The notes under the pieces: model-generated | Told to the model about the DNA's origin: nothing | Seen by the model: the letters and a program-made list of their open reading frames with translations, nothing else | The model's database searches: none | DNA from: a virus | Reading direction: 5' to 3' (one strand) | Virus record (IMG/VR): IMGVR_UViG_3300041411_000160 | Span: 1 to 61,421 of that record | Length of the DNA stretch: 61,421 nucleotides | Part shown: positions 25,902-33,619 of the stretch, piece by piece | Numbering within the stretch: the first letter of the stretch is position 1 | Layout of the letters: every line of letters starts with the position of its first letter | Program-made: the position numbers and the translations under genes

Positions 25902-26508
25902 GTCGACCTCCCGGGCGAATCATCCTTACGATGTCCGTAGCGGCATAGCGCGTAGACCCGCCGCTCACCCAGAATACGTCGAAGTCATTACCGAGTCGCC
26001 CCACGCCTTTCACCGTCTCTGCCGCATTAATTCCGGTCTCTACAATGTCGCCGGGGTAAAGGTCCGCAGGTTTGACCTCGAGTACCGGCAACATTTTCAA
26101 GCCATCACCCTTACGCCGATAATTCGGGCTAAACCCTGAGACGTTCACCGTTACTGACGGACGCATGGGCGGTATCTTCGGACCACGCATAGGTTTAATC
26201 CCGCCAGCAGGAGCGGTGGTCTGAAACATGTCGTGTGTGCGGTCAGGGATCCCGCCAATGCCTTCCATGTAGAATGCGTCCATCTTCATATACTCACGGA
26301 CGGCGCGGTACGGGTCACGGTCATCACCCAGCGCGGACCATGGCAGCTCACGGGTGTGGCGGCTACCGTACCAGTTAGGGTTAGTCGTACCGTGCACGGA
26401 GCGATCGCCGTGCCAGACAATCGTGACGCACTTCGGTCCGAGGGTGACGGCCACGTTGGCGCAGGTGTTGGCCGCTTGAGCCATGTCGTACAGTTCTTTA
26501 GTGTTCAT
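25891..26508 (-). CDS. Hypothetical protein
   Basis: 205 residues, starting MNTKELYDMAQAANTCANVA. A short helical N-terminal domain, a Pro-rich middle (MRGPKIPPMRPSVTV) and a C-terminal beta domain with GDIVETGINAAETVKGVGRL. No known family recognised. ATG 26508 overlaps the upstream stop by 4 bp. Confidence 0.65.
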   Translation of the reverse strand: MNTKELYDMAQAANTCANVAVTLGPKCVTIVWHGDRSVHGTTNPNWYGSRHTRELPWSALGDDRDPYRAVREYMKMDAFYMEGIGGIPDRTHDMFQTTAPAGGIKPMRGPKIPPMRPSVTVNVSGFSPNYRRKGDGLKMLPVLEVKPADLYPGDIVETGINAAETVKGVGRLGNDFDVFWVSGGSTRYAATDIVRMIRPGGRRDD

Positions 26509-26978
26509 AGTTTCAGATCTCCGACGTGGCTTTTGAAACCAATCTCGAAGCTGTCGTGAACGATGTCGATCGTTACATCAACCAGCGGATTTTCAGTACC
26601 GTCGGCCATCCAGACGAACCGATGCTCGAGTCTTTCAAAGCCAGAGGCGTTACAGGTCTCACGCCTGCGGATGCCGAGTACCGCACCTGAATCGACCGCT
26701 TCCTGGTAAGAGCCGAAGCGTTTCGCCAGTGCAGCTATCACGATGTCACCTTCAGCACGGGCAATCTGCAGACGGAGCAGGTCACCCGCCGCCGCTGCTT
26801 CTTTCTGCTCTTTAAAGAACTCACGGATGTGGAAGGCGATGTCATTGGCCAGTTTACCCGCGATGTCTTTCGCGGTTTCTTCCATCACTTCTTTCAGGAA
26901 ATGCTGCTTCTGGGTCGAGTCGATCTGGTTGTAGTCCAGCATCTTCTGCCAGTCTGGGGTGCCGTTATTCTTGCTCAT
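26505..26978 (-). CDS. Hypothetical protein with N-terminal coiled coil
   Basis: 157 residues from ATG 26978, chosen because AGAGG lies the right distance upstream; an ATG at 26987 is too close to it. The N-terminal half is helical and charged (FLKEVMEETAKDIAGKL). The C-terminal half is beta-rich with VTIDIVHDSFEIGFKS. Function unknown. Confidence 0.65.
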   Translation of the reverse strand: MSKNNGTPDWQKMLDYNQIDSTQKQHFLKEVMEETAKDIAGKLANDIAFHIREFFKEQKEAAAAGDLLRLQIARAEGDIVIAALAKRFGSYQEAVDSGAVLGIRRRETCNASGFERLEHRFVWMADGTENPLVDVTIDIVHDSFEIGFKSHVGDLKL

Positions 26979-27315
26979 TGGTGTCATCCTCTTTAATCAC
27001 ACGAATGTACTGTGAGTAGTTGCTGAGATACGACAACAACACGCCATAGCGTACTTCAACGCGGCGTCCGTCCCGAAGGTTCAACCAGACCAGCGCTTTT
27101 TCACGGTAGTCATCAAACGTGATGCCGTGGATGATACCGTCGTATGCAACGCCGCCTTTGTCGGTTTCAAGGATGAGACGATGACCGATCGGGAAGAGTC
27201 GGCGTAGAGCCAGCTCAAAATTTTCCCGAGCAAAGTCGAGACGATGATCTGCGTGCGCTACGCCAACAGCTGCCTGGTAGTCAAACTGGCAACGCTTTTT
27301 CTGCTTCTTGCCCAT
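26965..27315 (-). CDS. Hypothetical early protein under its own promoter
   Basis: 116 residues from ATG 27315 (MGKKQKKRCQFDYQAAVGVA). Its Shine-Dalgarno AGAGG lies in the 3' arm of a 10-bp inverted repeat (27321-27351). A longer start at 27351 would lie upstream of the predicted transcription start and is rejected. The C-terminal part is beta-rich (ALVWLNLRDGRRVEVRYGVL). No family recognised. Confidence 0.7.
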   Translation of the reverse strand: MGKKQKKRCQFDYQAAVGVAHADHRLDFARENFELALRRLFPIGHRLILETDKGGVAYDGIIHGITFDDYREKALVWLNLRDGRRVEVRYGVLLSYLSNYSQYIRVIKEDDTNEQE

Positions 27316-27320
27316 AAAAA

Positions 27321-27351
27321 ATGCCTCTGAGAGATTAGTCGTCAGAGGCAT
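27321..27351 (-). promoter_or_regulatory. Inverted repeat covering a Shine-Dalgarno
   Basis: Perfect 10-bp arms (27342-27351 and 27321-27330, loop 11 nt), followed on the minus strand by a T run and the ATG at 27315. The 3' arm contains AGAGG. The 5' arm overlaps the -10 box of the local promoter, so a transcript begun there (near 27343) lacks it, while read-through transcripts would form the hairpin. It may block translation or terminate upstream transcripts. Confidence 0.6.
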
Positions 27352-27379
27352 ACTAAGTTACATACGCGGTGTGTGTCAA
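27350..27379 (-). promoter_or_regulatory. Sigma70-type promoter with shared palindrome
   Basis: Minus strand TTGACA (27379-27374), 18-bp spacer, TAGTAT (27355-27350). The spacer holds the CACACCGCGTATGT member of the operator family seen at six promoters. It reads toward the genes ending at 25391. Confidence 0.8.
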
Positions 27380-27386
27380 ACAGTTT

Positions 27387-27584
27387 CTAATCGAATTGGC
27401 TAAAATCCATCGTCTGCGCTTCACGCCACGCCTGGTTCTTTGCCTGACGGCCAGACATGCCACCATTCCGCAGTTCCTCGGCGCGTTTCTTCTGCCAGTT
27501 AACGTTGTGCCACTGAGCCCAGCCCTTTCCCTTTTTGGCAATATCTTCCAGCCGCTTTACGCGTTCTTCAGTGCTGAGGGCCAT
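27387..27584 (-). CDS. Hypothetical small protein
   Basis: 65 residues from ATG 27584 (MALSTEERVKRLEDIAKKGK), with AAGGAG upstream, preferred over the ATG at 27677 inside the upstream gene. Highly charged and helical, ending DFSQFD. Short Trp-containing motif GWAQWHNVNW. Function unknown. Confidence 0.65.
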   Translation of the reverse strand: MALSTEERVKRLEDIAKKGKGWAQWHNVNWQKKRAEELRNGGMSGRQAKNQAWREAQTMDFSQFD

Positions 27585-27597
27585 TCTTCTTTTCTCC

Positions 27598-27918
27598 TTA
27601 CCAGCTACGCTTCGCCAGATAAGCGGCATTGAAAGCGAAGCGGACATACATCGAGTTATCAAGGTCGGAGTCAACATCGATCATCCTTAACTTGCGCCAG
27701 CCGGTATAGCAGGCGGGTTCGAAGTAGGTGTTGAATCCGGGTATAACGTGCATGTACAGATGAACAGGCTTAAACGGAACGCTCATCGATATCATGTCGC
27801 GGTACGACATTTCACGGACAATTTGCTTCGCTTCAACATACGCTTCAGCGAATCGGGTGTGGCGCCGAACCAGGTCGATGACCCGGTTTTCCTCGGCAAT
27901 TCTTTCTGCGCTAAACAT
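27598..27918 (-). CDS. Hypothetical early protein under its own promoter
   Basis: 106 residues, starting MFSAERIAEENRVIDLVRRH. ATG 27918 has AGGGGA five bases upstream. That Shine-Dalgarno is the 3' arm of a short inverted repeat (27924-27952) next to the local promoter. Helical N-terminus, then an aromatic-rich region (YMHVIPGFNTYFEPACYTGW). No family recognised. Confidence 0.7.
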   Translation of the reverse strand: MFSAERIAEENRVIDLVRRHTRFAEAYVEAKQIVREMSYRDMISMSVPFKPVHLYMHVIPGFNTYFEPACYTGWRKLRMIDVDSDLDNSMYVRFAFNAAYLAKRSW

Positions 27919-27923
27919 AAAAA

Positions 27924-27952
27924 TCCCCTCGTTGGATTAACCTTCAAGGGGA
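27924..27952 (-). promoter_or_regulatory. Second inverted repeat covering a Shine-Dalgarno
   Basis: 6-bp arms TCCCCT (27952-27947, minus strand) and AGGGGA (27929-27924), then five T and the ATG at 27918. As at 27321-27351, the 5' arm lies immediately after the -10 box, so only transcripts from upstream would contain both arms. Confidence 0.45.
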
Positions 27953-27981
27953 ATATAAGTTACATACGCGAGATGTGTCAA
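27952..27981 (-). promoter_or_regulatory. Sigma70-type promoter with shared palindrome
   Basis: Minus strand TTGACA (27981-27976), 18-bp spacer, TATATT (27957-27952). The spacer contains CATCTCGCGTATGT, a member of the shared operator family. Confidence 0.8.
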
Positions 27982-27988
27982 CGACTTT

Positions 27989-28192
27989 CTAGCGCTTTTC
28001 GAACATCCAGTCCGGCGTTCGATAATCGTCAACTACCCTGCAGCCTTCAAAAGGCGCGAACGTCGTACGTGTCTGGTTGTCTACGCCCATATTCACGCAG
28101 ACAGATGAACCCATTGCGGTCCAGGCAGTGTACAACGCGGCCACAACAACCATCGCTAAGATGATCCGGCCTGTCACTTTGCTGGTTACCAT
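27989..28192 (-). CDS. Small exported or membrane-anchored protein
   Basis: 67 residues from ATG 28192, preceded by GGAGG; the 81-residue form from 28234 lacks a good site. N-terminal hydrophobic helix (IILAMVVVAALYTAWTAM) and a polar C-terminal part with two cysteines that could form a disulfide in the periplasm. Possibly acts on the cell envelope; function unknown. Confidence 0.65.
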   Translation of the reverse strand: MVTSKVTGRIILAMVVVAALYTAWTAMGSSVCVNMGVDNQTRTTFAPFEGCRVVDDYRTPDWMFEKR

Positions 28193-28311
28193 AACTACCT
28201 CCGGTGAGGTGTGCCCGCTTAAACTAAACAGCATTGTGGGTCAGCTGGGTAGTCCTTCCGGTGCCGCGCCTCTCCTTTCAGAATAGTCTGTTATCTGATA
28301 GTCAGCTTAGG

Positions 28312-29058
28312 TTACAGTCCGGAGAAGCGGTTGCGCCACGCCTGGCGCGCCTCCGCACGCTCTTTTGCGATCGGCAGACCAATCTCAATCAGCTCCCGAC
28401 GGGTAATGTACTCTTCCGGCTTCCGGTCACGCGACTCACCATCGAACAGAATGATGGACGCGCCGAACCCGGCACCCGAAGGATCCTTCTCTTCGATGTC
28501 CGGTTCATACCAGCTGGGCAGATCAAACGCGATGCGCCCGTTGATGTGGATGACCTGCGTGAACAGCTCGTATGGCCACCACCCCTCGGACGTGGCCGAT
28601 TTCACCAGCCAGACCGATGGCACGCCCTGCAGGTGCTCTTCGTACGCCTTCTGCATGATGTGGGTCATGCCGGTAACGTGCGCTGCCTTCCTGCCCTTGC
28701 TGGCGCGCTTGATGCTGTATGGCGGATTGGCGAAGGCTTTGGCGGGCGCGCAGAGACACGGACCGAGGTCAGAATCGCCGTAGAAAAACCCGCTGCCGTC
28801 GCACAACCGGCAAGTGTGACCAGACCGCTTAATGGCCGCGCCCCAATCCTGCTGCAGCGCGTTGTCATCGGCGGTGAAATACACCGGGCATTTGCTGTTC
28901 TGGCCATCCGTGAAGAGGTCAACGACCAGCGGACCGTAGAGCGCGTCCAGTGCGCAGAACAGCCAGTCCGGTGTACACCACTGGTCACCTATTTCGTTCA
29001 GCTTGTGTGTTGGCTGGCTGACCAGTCGCTGCAGCTCAGCCGTGTACAGGTTCGTCAT
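28312..29058 (-). CDS. Phage DNA N6-adenine methyltransferase (Dam-like)
   Basis: 248 residues from ATG 29058, overlapping the upstream stop. It has the phage Dam family pattern: DQWCTPDWLF at the N-terminus, VVDLFT, and the catalytic NPPY at residues 111-114. Between them, Cys83-x-x-Cys86-Asp-Gly-Ser-Gly and Cys101-Leu-Cys103 suggest a small zinc-binding insert. It would transfer methyl groups from SAM to adenine in phage DNA, possibly protecting it from restriction. Recognition site cannot be predicted here. Confidence 0.85.
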   Translation of the reverse strand: MTNLYTAELQRLVSQPTHKLNEIGDQWCTPDWLFCALDALYGPLVVDLFTDGQNSKCPVYFTADDNALQQDWGAAIKRSGHTCRLCDGSGFFYGDSDLGPCLCAPAKAFANPPYSIKRASKGRKAAHVTGMTHIMQKAYEEHLQGVPSVWLVKSATSEGWWPYELFTQVIHINGRIAFDLPSWYEPDIEEKDPSGAGFGASIILFDGESRDRKPEEYITRRELIEIGLPIAKERAEARQAWRNRFSGL

Positions 29059-29324
29059 TATGCTCCCCAACCTTGTTTAAGCCAGGACGGGTCGTTATCG
29101 CTGGCTTTGGCATACTCTTCTGCGGCATCGATCCGCATTTCCTTAATGATGGTCTGCAGTTCATGCACGTACTCGCGAATTTCCCGGCACGCTACGGTCT
29201 GAATAGCCGCCCACTCAGCGTCGGTGAAGATGATCTTCGTGCCATCTGCGCGCTTCAGGCCATACTGCCGGGCGCCCGGTCCCAGCCATTCCGCCTCTTC
29301 CTCCCATACGACCGGCTCTTTCAT
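29058..29324 (-). CDS. Hypothetical small acidic protein
   Basis: 88 residues, starting MKEPVVWEEEAEWLGPGARQ. Contains a segment like DGTKIIFTDAEWAAI and a C-terminal helix. Overlaps the upstream gene by 4 bp and the methyltransferase start by 1 bp. No family recognised. Confidence 0.65.
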   Translation of the reverse strand: MKEPVVWEEEAEWLGPGARQYGLKRADGTKIIFTDAEWAAIQTVACREIREYVHELQTIIKEMRIDAAEEYAKASDNDPSWLKQGWGA

Positions 29325-29800
29325 ACCTGCATCTCCTTAAATTTCAGGACCGAAAGGACCGGCCGGCTCATCAGGTTAGCGGCCATGCGCAGCTTTATCG
29401 GGTTCAGCTCGAAGTACGGCGTGCGCCCGTGCCCGTGGGCGTCCATCGCCTGCAGCCGTTTGACCTGCACAAATTTATCCGGTGAGATGACACGCGGCAG
29501 ATACGCCAGCACGTCGTCCATGGTCTCGGCATAGAGCAGGGTGGTCGTCTCATGGCCATCCTCTACCGTCCACGCGACCACCGTTCGATGCGGCTGGCCG
29601 TAGTTTGTGAAGGCGGCGGTCAGAAGATCGACGGTGTGAGCTGCCGCTTTGGTCGCACCATTAAGTGCAACGCGCATCGAGCTGGCTGGTTCAGGGGTAC
29701 AGGCTGGCGGCTCAGCGTCGTTGATGTCCCACGACTTTCCGCAGTGCAGGCAGAGGTATTCGCTCTGGAAGCGTTCAACCTTTTTGTGTTCAAGGCTCAT
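29321..29800 (-). CDS. Hypothetical protein with Cys-x-x-Cys pair
   Basis: 159 residues, starting MSLEHKKVERFQSEYLCLHC. Cys17/Cys20 with a later Cys could form a small zinc site. The C-terminal half is mixed alpha/beta (TPYFELNPIKLRMAANLMSR). Overlaps both neighbours by 4 bp. Function unknown. Confidence 0.65.
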   Translation of the reverse strand: MSLEHKKVERFQSEYLCLHCGKSWDINDAEPPACTPEPASSMRVALNGATKAAAHTVDLLTAAFTNYGQPHRTVVAWTVEDGHETTTLLYAETMDDVLAYLPRVISPDKFVQVKRLQAMDAHGHGRTPYFELNPIKLRMAANLMSRPVLSVLKFKEMQV

Positions 29801-30021
29801 TGGCGAGCACCCCCGTCAGGACGAACACGGTACGTTTTTGAACCGTCGGGCGTCTTCACGACACAGTCAATGCGAGTTATGGTGTCTCGGAAGATACCGT
29901 TGCTCACATACTCGGGCACACCACCTATCGCCAGACACTGTGAGGTCGCCGTATCAACTTGCTCTTTGCTCTTTTCGCAGCCTGTCAGCAGCAGGGCGGC
30001 GAGAATAATCGCTCGTTTCAT
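29797..30021 (-). CDS. Small lipoprotein
   Basis: 74 residues with a short signal peptide and lipobox: MKRAIILAALLLTGCEKSKE, acylated Cys15 expected. No Asp follows the Cys, so outer-membrane sorting is likely. The mature part has two more cysteines. Early phage lipoproteins often block receptors (superinfection exclusion, for example T5 Llp), but no similarity to those was seen. Overlaps neighbours by 1-4 bp. Confidence 0.75.
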   Translation of the reverse strand: MKRAIILAALLLTGCEKSKEQVDTATSQCLAIGGVPEYVSNGIFRDTITRIDCVVKTPDGSKTYRVRPDGGARQ

Positions 30022-30212
30022 CAGTTCACCTTCATAATCGGCATGTCCGCAGCCGCACAGATATAGCCGCTGGGGGCATCGGTTTCGAACCGGTACATGT
30101 CGCCAGCAGACGTCTTGTGGATGCGGATGAGTTTGATAACAGTGACCACGCCCTGACGTGCAGAGCGGAACTGGTCACCCGGTTTCAAGTCCTTAAACTT
30201 AATGCGCGGCAT
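30021..30212 (-). CDS. Hypothetical small basic protein
   Basis: 63 residues, starting MPRIKFKDLKPGDQFRSARQ. The beginning resembles a short SH3-like barrel (LKPGDQF, VVTVIKL, YRFETDAPSGYI). Overlaps both neighbours by one base. Function unknown. Confidence 0.65.
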   Translation of the reverse strand: MPRIKFKDLKPGDQFRSARQGVVTVIKLIRIHKTSAGDMYRFETDAPSGYICAAADMPIMKVN

Positions 30213-30634
30213 CAGTAGTCGTCCTCGCCGTGATCGAGCGGGCAGTGGCGACCGGTCGCTTCAGGCTCGTTGTCCCGGAGCTGCGGGCACAGCTTGTTGT
30301 AGCACTCGCCGTCTTTACCCGCGACGCAGCTGGTGAGCGGCTTCGGCGCCAGACTCTCGACCTGTTTAGGCGCGGTGTCGAAGTCCGGATCAGCGTACGC
30401 AGGCGCGTCCTCCGGGATGAATGGCACCAGCATTTCGGACTGCCACGTCTTCAGTTTGACGAAGCCATCCTTCTTCTGGCGCAGCAGGAACTGCGTCACG
30501 ACCTTGCCGGTGCTGGTGGTGCCGGTATGGATAGCTTTACCTGGCCAGCTGAAAACGTCAGGTTCGTCCCAGCCAATCTCTTTTGCCCGCTGAGACGGGT
30601 ACACCTGAAACGGTAGGGTTGGTTGCTCGCTCAT
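30212..30634 (-). CDS. Hypothetical protein with C-terminal cysteine cluster
   Basis: 140 residues. The N-terminal part has Trp-rich beta strands (DVFSWPGKAIHTGTT). The C-terminal 40 residues contain four cysteines (CVAGKDGECYNKLCPQLRD, then HCPLDHGEDDY), a possible metal site, and end in an acidic tail. Function unknown. Confidence 0.65.
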   Translation of the reverse strand: MSEQPTLPFQVYPSQRAKEIGWDEPDVFSWPGKAIHTGTTSTGKVVTQFLLRQKKDGFVKLKTWQSEMLVPFIPEDAPAYADPDFDTAPKQVESLAPKPLTSCVAGKDGECYNKLCPQLRDNEPEATGRHCPLDHGEDDY

Positions 30635-30825
30635 TCTTTTCGGCCCTCGATGTCATTGAGCCACTTCCGCAGCTCGTCTGCTGGTAATGCAACGACGCCG
30701 TCGCCGGGCAACTCGATGATGAGGATCCCGTCGTCGGCATTATGGGTCAGCTGGGCCTGATACTCGGTCGGCTCACGCTGGAAAAAAGGTTTAAAAGCGG
30801 CACGAATGCCGCGTACCGTTTTCAT
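30631..30825 (-). CDS. Hypothetical small protein
   Basis: 64 residues, starting MKTVRGIRAAFKPFFQREPT. Basic N-terminus, then a beta-rich part (ILIIELPGDGVVALPADELR) and a C-terminal helix. Tight overlaps with both neighbours support expression. No family recognised. Confidence 0.62.
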   Translation of the reverse strand: MKTVRGIRAAFKPFFQREPTEYQAQLTHNADDGILIIELPGDGVVALPADELRKWLNDIEGRKE

Positions 30826-31502
30826 CAGATTTCTTCATCCGGACGGGGGTAGATAGCGCACACAGCTTCGCGCGCGCCGGGTGCCAGAATGTTATTGACG
30901 ATATTGATGGCGGTTTCGACCTCTTCTAAATAGCGCGGATTGTTTCTATGCCACTGGTCGATGATGTACTGACGGCGGTCATAACCCGTGGGAACTTTGA
31001 ACGACTTATTGTGGGCACGCATCAGATCCCACGCGGTATCAGCTACGGCAGATGCTACCTGCATGTCCGGCACTTCGTCCGCGTCAGACGGGTTGGCATC
31101 CGGGAAGCGTGCTCCAGCTTTGTACAGCGCTGTGGCGGCGATCTCCGAGGCGTCTTTGGCACCCAGCTCCCAGAGTACCTTCGATGCTTTGCTGACGAAG
31201 TGCGCCTGGTCAATGTCGCAGTACGGCTCGATCTCATGCACCAGCGCCATGCCGAGGCAGCTGCCATCCAGCGCCATCAGCGAGCGTTCATTCTTCACTG
31301 CAGCGATGACGCTGTAGCCGAAGCCGGGTACTGACTTCAGCTGTACTTCGCTGCCCAGCGGGTATTTCAGGCGGGGTTCACCGGCACATACGGCTACACC
31401 AGATTGTTCTGTCATGGTTGGCTCCTTAGTTTCTTTACCGAATTTGACTGGCGAAAGTATCGCGTCTGCAGGAATATCTTTAACCCAAGGATCGAGGACC
31501 AT
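30825..31502 (-). CDS. Hypothetical protein (alternative start 31415)
   Basis: 225 residues from ATG 31502, which overlaps the upstream stop (TGATG). An internal ATG at 31415 has a much stronger Shine-Dalgarno (AAGGAG), giving 196 residues beginning MTEQSGVAVCAGEPRLKYPL. The C-terminal part is helical with VADTAWDLMRAHNKSFKVP. Which start is used cannot be settled here. Function unknown. Confidence 0.65.
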   Translation of the reverse strand: MVLDPWVKDIPADAILSPVKFGKETKEPTMTEQSGVAVCAGEPRLKYPLGSEVQLKSVPGFGYSVIAAVKNERSLMALDGSCLGMALVHEIEPYCDIDQAHFVSKASKVLWELGAKDASEIAATALYKAGARFPDANPSDADEVPDMQVASAVADTAWDLMRAHNKSFKVPTGYDRRQYIIDQWHRNNPRYLEEVETAINIVNNILAPGAREAVCAIYPRPDEEI

Positions 31503-32239
31503 CAGATGAAATCCTCTTCTTTGATCACCTGGAACGCATTGCCGCGCACGTCCCACGGCTGCATTACATCGATGACCAGACAGCCGACGTAGCCGTTCTT
31601 GAAGCAGTTCTCAACCTGATTCCAGAACATCTTGCCGCCGCGCCCAGCGCAGCCAAATGCCGGTGACGCCCAATTGTCTGGCGCCATGGTCATCGGGCGG
31701 ATAGCGGGGTGCGGGTGAGCGTAAGGGTTGGCCATGCCGAGGCGCATACAGCCGCGCATGACGTGGGCCCGGCGCTGCCAGAGGTCGTAGACGTCACGCC
31801 CTTTCTCGAATGCCTCGATCGGCAGCGCTGCCATGACGAAGGCGCAGACGTCAGCCGACGGTACCGGCCACTCTTCATCGAAGCACCAGCTGTCAAACGC
31901 GGCGATAGTTTTGGTTGCCGAACCGTGGCCGGTGCGGTCATGGAGGATCATGTCGAACACCATGCCCGGTTTGTACTTCAGGAAGCCATCCTGCGTCATG
32001 CCGGGGCTGGGTTCACTAAGCATGGCCTGATGGAGTTCAGCGACGACCCGCTCGATCGATGGAGCAAAGCCGGTAATCTCGCCGTTGGTGCTGACCGCGT
32101 TGGTGCTGTAGATTTTGACGCCGCTCGCCGTGCTGACCGCGATGACACGCATACCTTCAGGCATGGGCATCGGGTAGAGCACAACTTTATCGGGATTGCG
32201 GTTATCAAAAGCGAGCACGCGCGGTATTGGTTTACGCAT
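31502..32239 (-). CDS. Hypothetical protein, first gene after a leftward promoter
   Basis: 245 residues, starting MRKPIPRVLAFDNRNPDKVV. Contains an acidic helical middle and a C-terminal Cys/Gly/Trp-rich stretch (WASPAFGCAGRGGKMFWNQV). The promoter at 32274 reads directly into it with a short leader. No family recognised. Confidence 0.68.
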   Translation of the reverse strand: MRKPIPRVLAFDNRNPDKVVLYPMPMPEGMRVIAVSTASGVKIYSTNAVSTNGEITGFAPSIERVVAELHQAMLSEPSPGMTQDGFLKYKPGMVFDMILHDRTGHGSATKTIAAFDSWCFDEEWPVPSADVCAFVMAALPIEAFEKGRDVYDLWQRRAHVMRGCMRLGMANPYAHPHPAIRPMTMAPDNWASPAFGCAGRGGKMFWNQVENCFKNGYVGCLVIDVMQPWDVRGNAFQVIKEEDFI

Positions 32240-32273
32240 GGTGGTGGTCTCACTGTTGGTTGCTGGTCATGGA

Positions 32274-32302
32274 ATACTAATTACATACGTCGTATATGTC
32301 AA
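32274..32302 (-). promoter_or_regulatory. Sigma70-type promoter with shared palindrome
   Basis: Minus strand TTGACA (32302-32297), 17-bp spacer, TAGTAT (32279-32274). The spacer contains TATACGACGTATGT, part of a near-perfect palindrome ACATATACGACGTATGT. Confidence 0.8.
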
Positions 32303-32318
32303 CCGAATTTCAGACATG

Positions 32319-32340
32319 AAAAAGCCCGGCGAACCGGGCT
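32319..32340 (-). terminator. Intrinsic terminator, leftward
   Basis: Minus strand AGCCCGG, loop TTCG, CCGGGCT followed by T run. It ends the upstream leftward unit (genes 32421-40654) just before the next promoter. Confidence 0.85.
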
Positions 32341-32420
32341 ATCTCAGGACGACTTCATTTCCACCAGCTTGGAACCAACCGAGCACGTTTCAGGACGGAG
32401 CAGGTCAGGCACTTAGTAAA

Positions 32421-32696
32421 TCACAGGTCCGGATTGTCGTAAAGCGTTTTTAACCAGATGAACTCTTCGAGGTTAATCTCGTTTGCGACCGAGAGGCTGC
32501 TCTGCCAGTCTGGTATGTTCCAGTCCTCACAGAACACAGCGTCGCTCTCAGGGTGGTGCAGCAGCCGGACACGCCGGTGTCGCATGTTCCACTTCGGATC
32601 CCGGTGCTGCTCCAGCGTTATTTCTCCCTCCCAGATTTTGCCGGTCATCTTGTCCTGGATGTAAACCGGTTCGTCATATGCTTCCACTTTAATCAT
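32421..32696 (-). CDS. Hypothetical small protein
   Basis: 91 residues, starting MIKVEAYDEPVYIQDKMTGK. Acidic with several Trp/His. Its ATG overlaps the stop of the overprinted gene 32693-33619 (ATGA), not the stop of the C5 methyltransferase, which ends 7 bp upstream. Function unknown. Confidence 0.65.
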   Translation of the reverse strand: MIKVEAYDEPVYIQDKMTGKIWEGEITLEQHRDPKWNMRHRRVRLLHHPESDAVFCEDWNIPDWQSSLSVANEINLEEFIWLKTLYDNPDL

Positions 32697-33619
32697 AATT
32701 CCTCACCCAAAGCAGAGCTGGTCGTGCTGGCTCGCGTACCACGCTTTGATGAACGCCGCGGCGACTTGCGGGACGATTGCATTGCCGTAACCGCGCAGTC
32801 GCACCACACGGGCGGGTACCCCATGAGCCAGCGGGAATGTGCCGGGTTCAACGGGCCTGACGTATCCATCCCGGCATCCGAGCCAGTCAGCACCTGACCA
32901 GAAGCTGTTATCCGGACCGCGTTCTCCACGGCCGGCGCGCACAACGCCATGGCTTTCCTGAAACTGCCGGACAATTGCCCGTGCGATTTCTCGCTGTTCG
33001 GCACTGTCAATGGCGTCGGATATGCCGCTAAGTAGGCTTGATAGTCCACCAGATCGTTCCGCATCTTCCCAGACTTCCGAAAGAGCGAGTCTTCCAGATT
33101 CGTCCCGCCCGATTTGTAATCCCGCGTCGTACAGGTCGCCCAGCTGGACATCTGCGCCTGCTGCACCAGACTGCTGCCCGTCATGTTCTCCGTGATGCCG
33201 GTCCCGCCCCGTGTGCCGTCCGATGCCGACGCAGTGGTCCAGCTCCGCGCCAAACATAATTCGGTAACGGCGGTGCGGCGCGCCGACGCTACATGCTGGC
33301 AGTACTGCCGACCCGCAGGTGTAACCTTCTGCTTCCAGGTCAGCGAATATAAAATCGAGCCAGAGTTTTCCAATAGCTGCCTCAACCTGTTCGCCAAATA
33401 ATACTGGCGGGCGTCGCTCTGCAACGAGATCGAGCAGCGCGGGGGCGAGGTGGCGGGGGTCTGCGAATCCGAGCTTATTCCCAGCATTAGAGAAAGGCTG
33501 GCACGGCGGCGATCCCGTCCAGACTGTCGCTGTATCAGGGACTCCGGCGAGTTTGAGGGCCAACGGCCAGCCTCCAAACCCGGCGAAGAAGTGACACTGA
33601 TTGAAGCCTCTGAGGTCAT
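32693..33619 (-). CDS. Overprinted gene inside the C5 methyltransferase gene
   Basis: 308 codons in a different frame, almost fully inside the methyltransferase gene. Evidence for translation: ATG 33619 has a canonical GGAGGT 8 nt upstream (33628-33633), the frame is open for 927 bp, and its stop makes a 4-bp ATGA junction with the next gene. Sequence contains segments I recall from conserved phage proteins: SILYSLTWKQKVTPAGRQYC, TRDYKSGG, and LNPAHSRWLMGYPPVW near the C-terminus. Function unknown; linked to DNA methylation by location. The high Ser/Arg content expected of a shadow frame is the main reason for doubt. Confidence 0.7.
   Translation of the reverse strand: MTSEASISVTSSPGLEAGRWPSNSPESLIQRQSGRDRRRASLSLMLGISSDSQTPATSPPRCSISLQSDARQYYLANRLRQLLENSGSILYSLTWKQKVTPAGRQYCQHVASARRTAVTELCLARSWTTASASDGTRGGTGITENMTGSSLVQQAQMSSWATCTTRDYKSGGTNLEDSLFRKSGKMRNDLVDYQAYLAAYPTPLTVPNSEKSHGQLSGSFRKAMALCAPAVENAVRITASGQVLTGSDAGMDTSGPLNPAHSRWLMGYPPVWCDCAVTAMQSSRKSPRRSSKRGTRASTTSSALGEEL

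Noticed and set aside
28234-29202. 322-codon plus-strand frame opposite the Dam-like gene
   Set aside because: The minus-strand gene has clear methyltransferase motifs; the plus-strand product has none, and it converges with genes on both sides.
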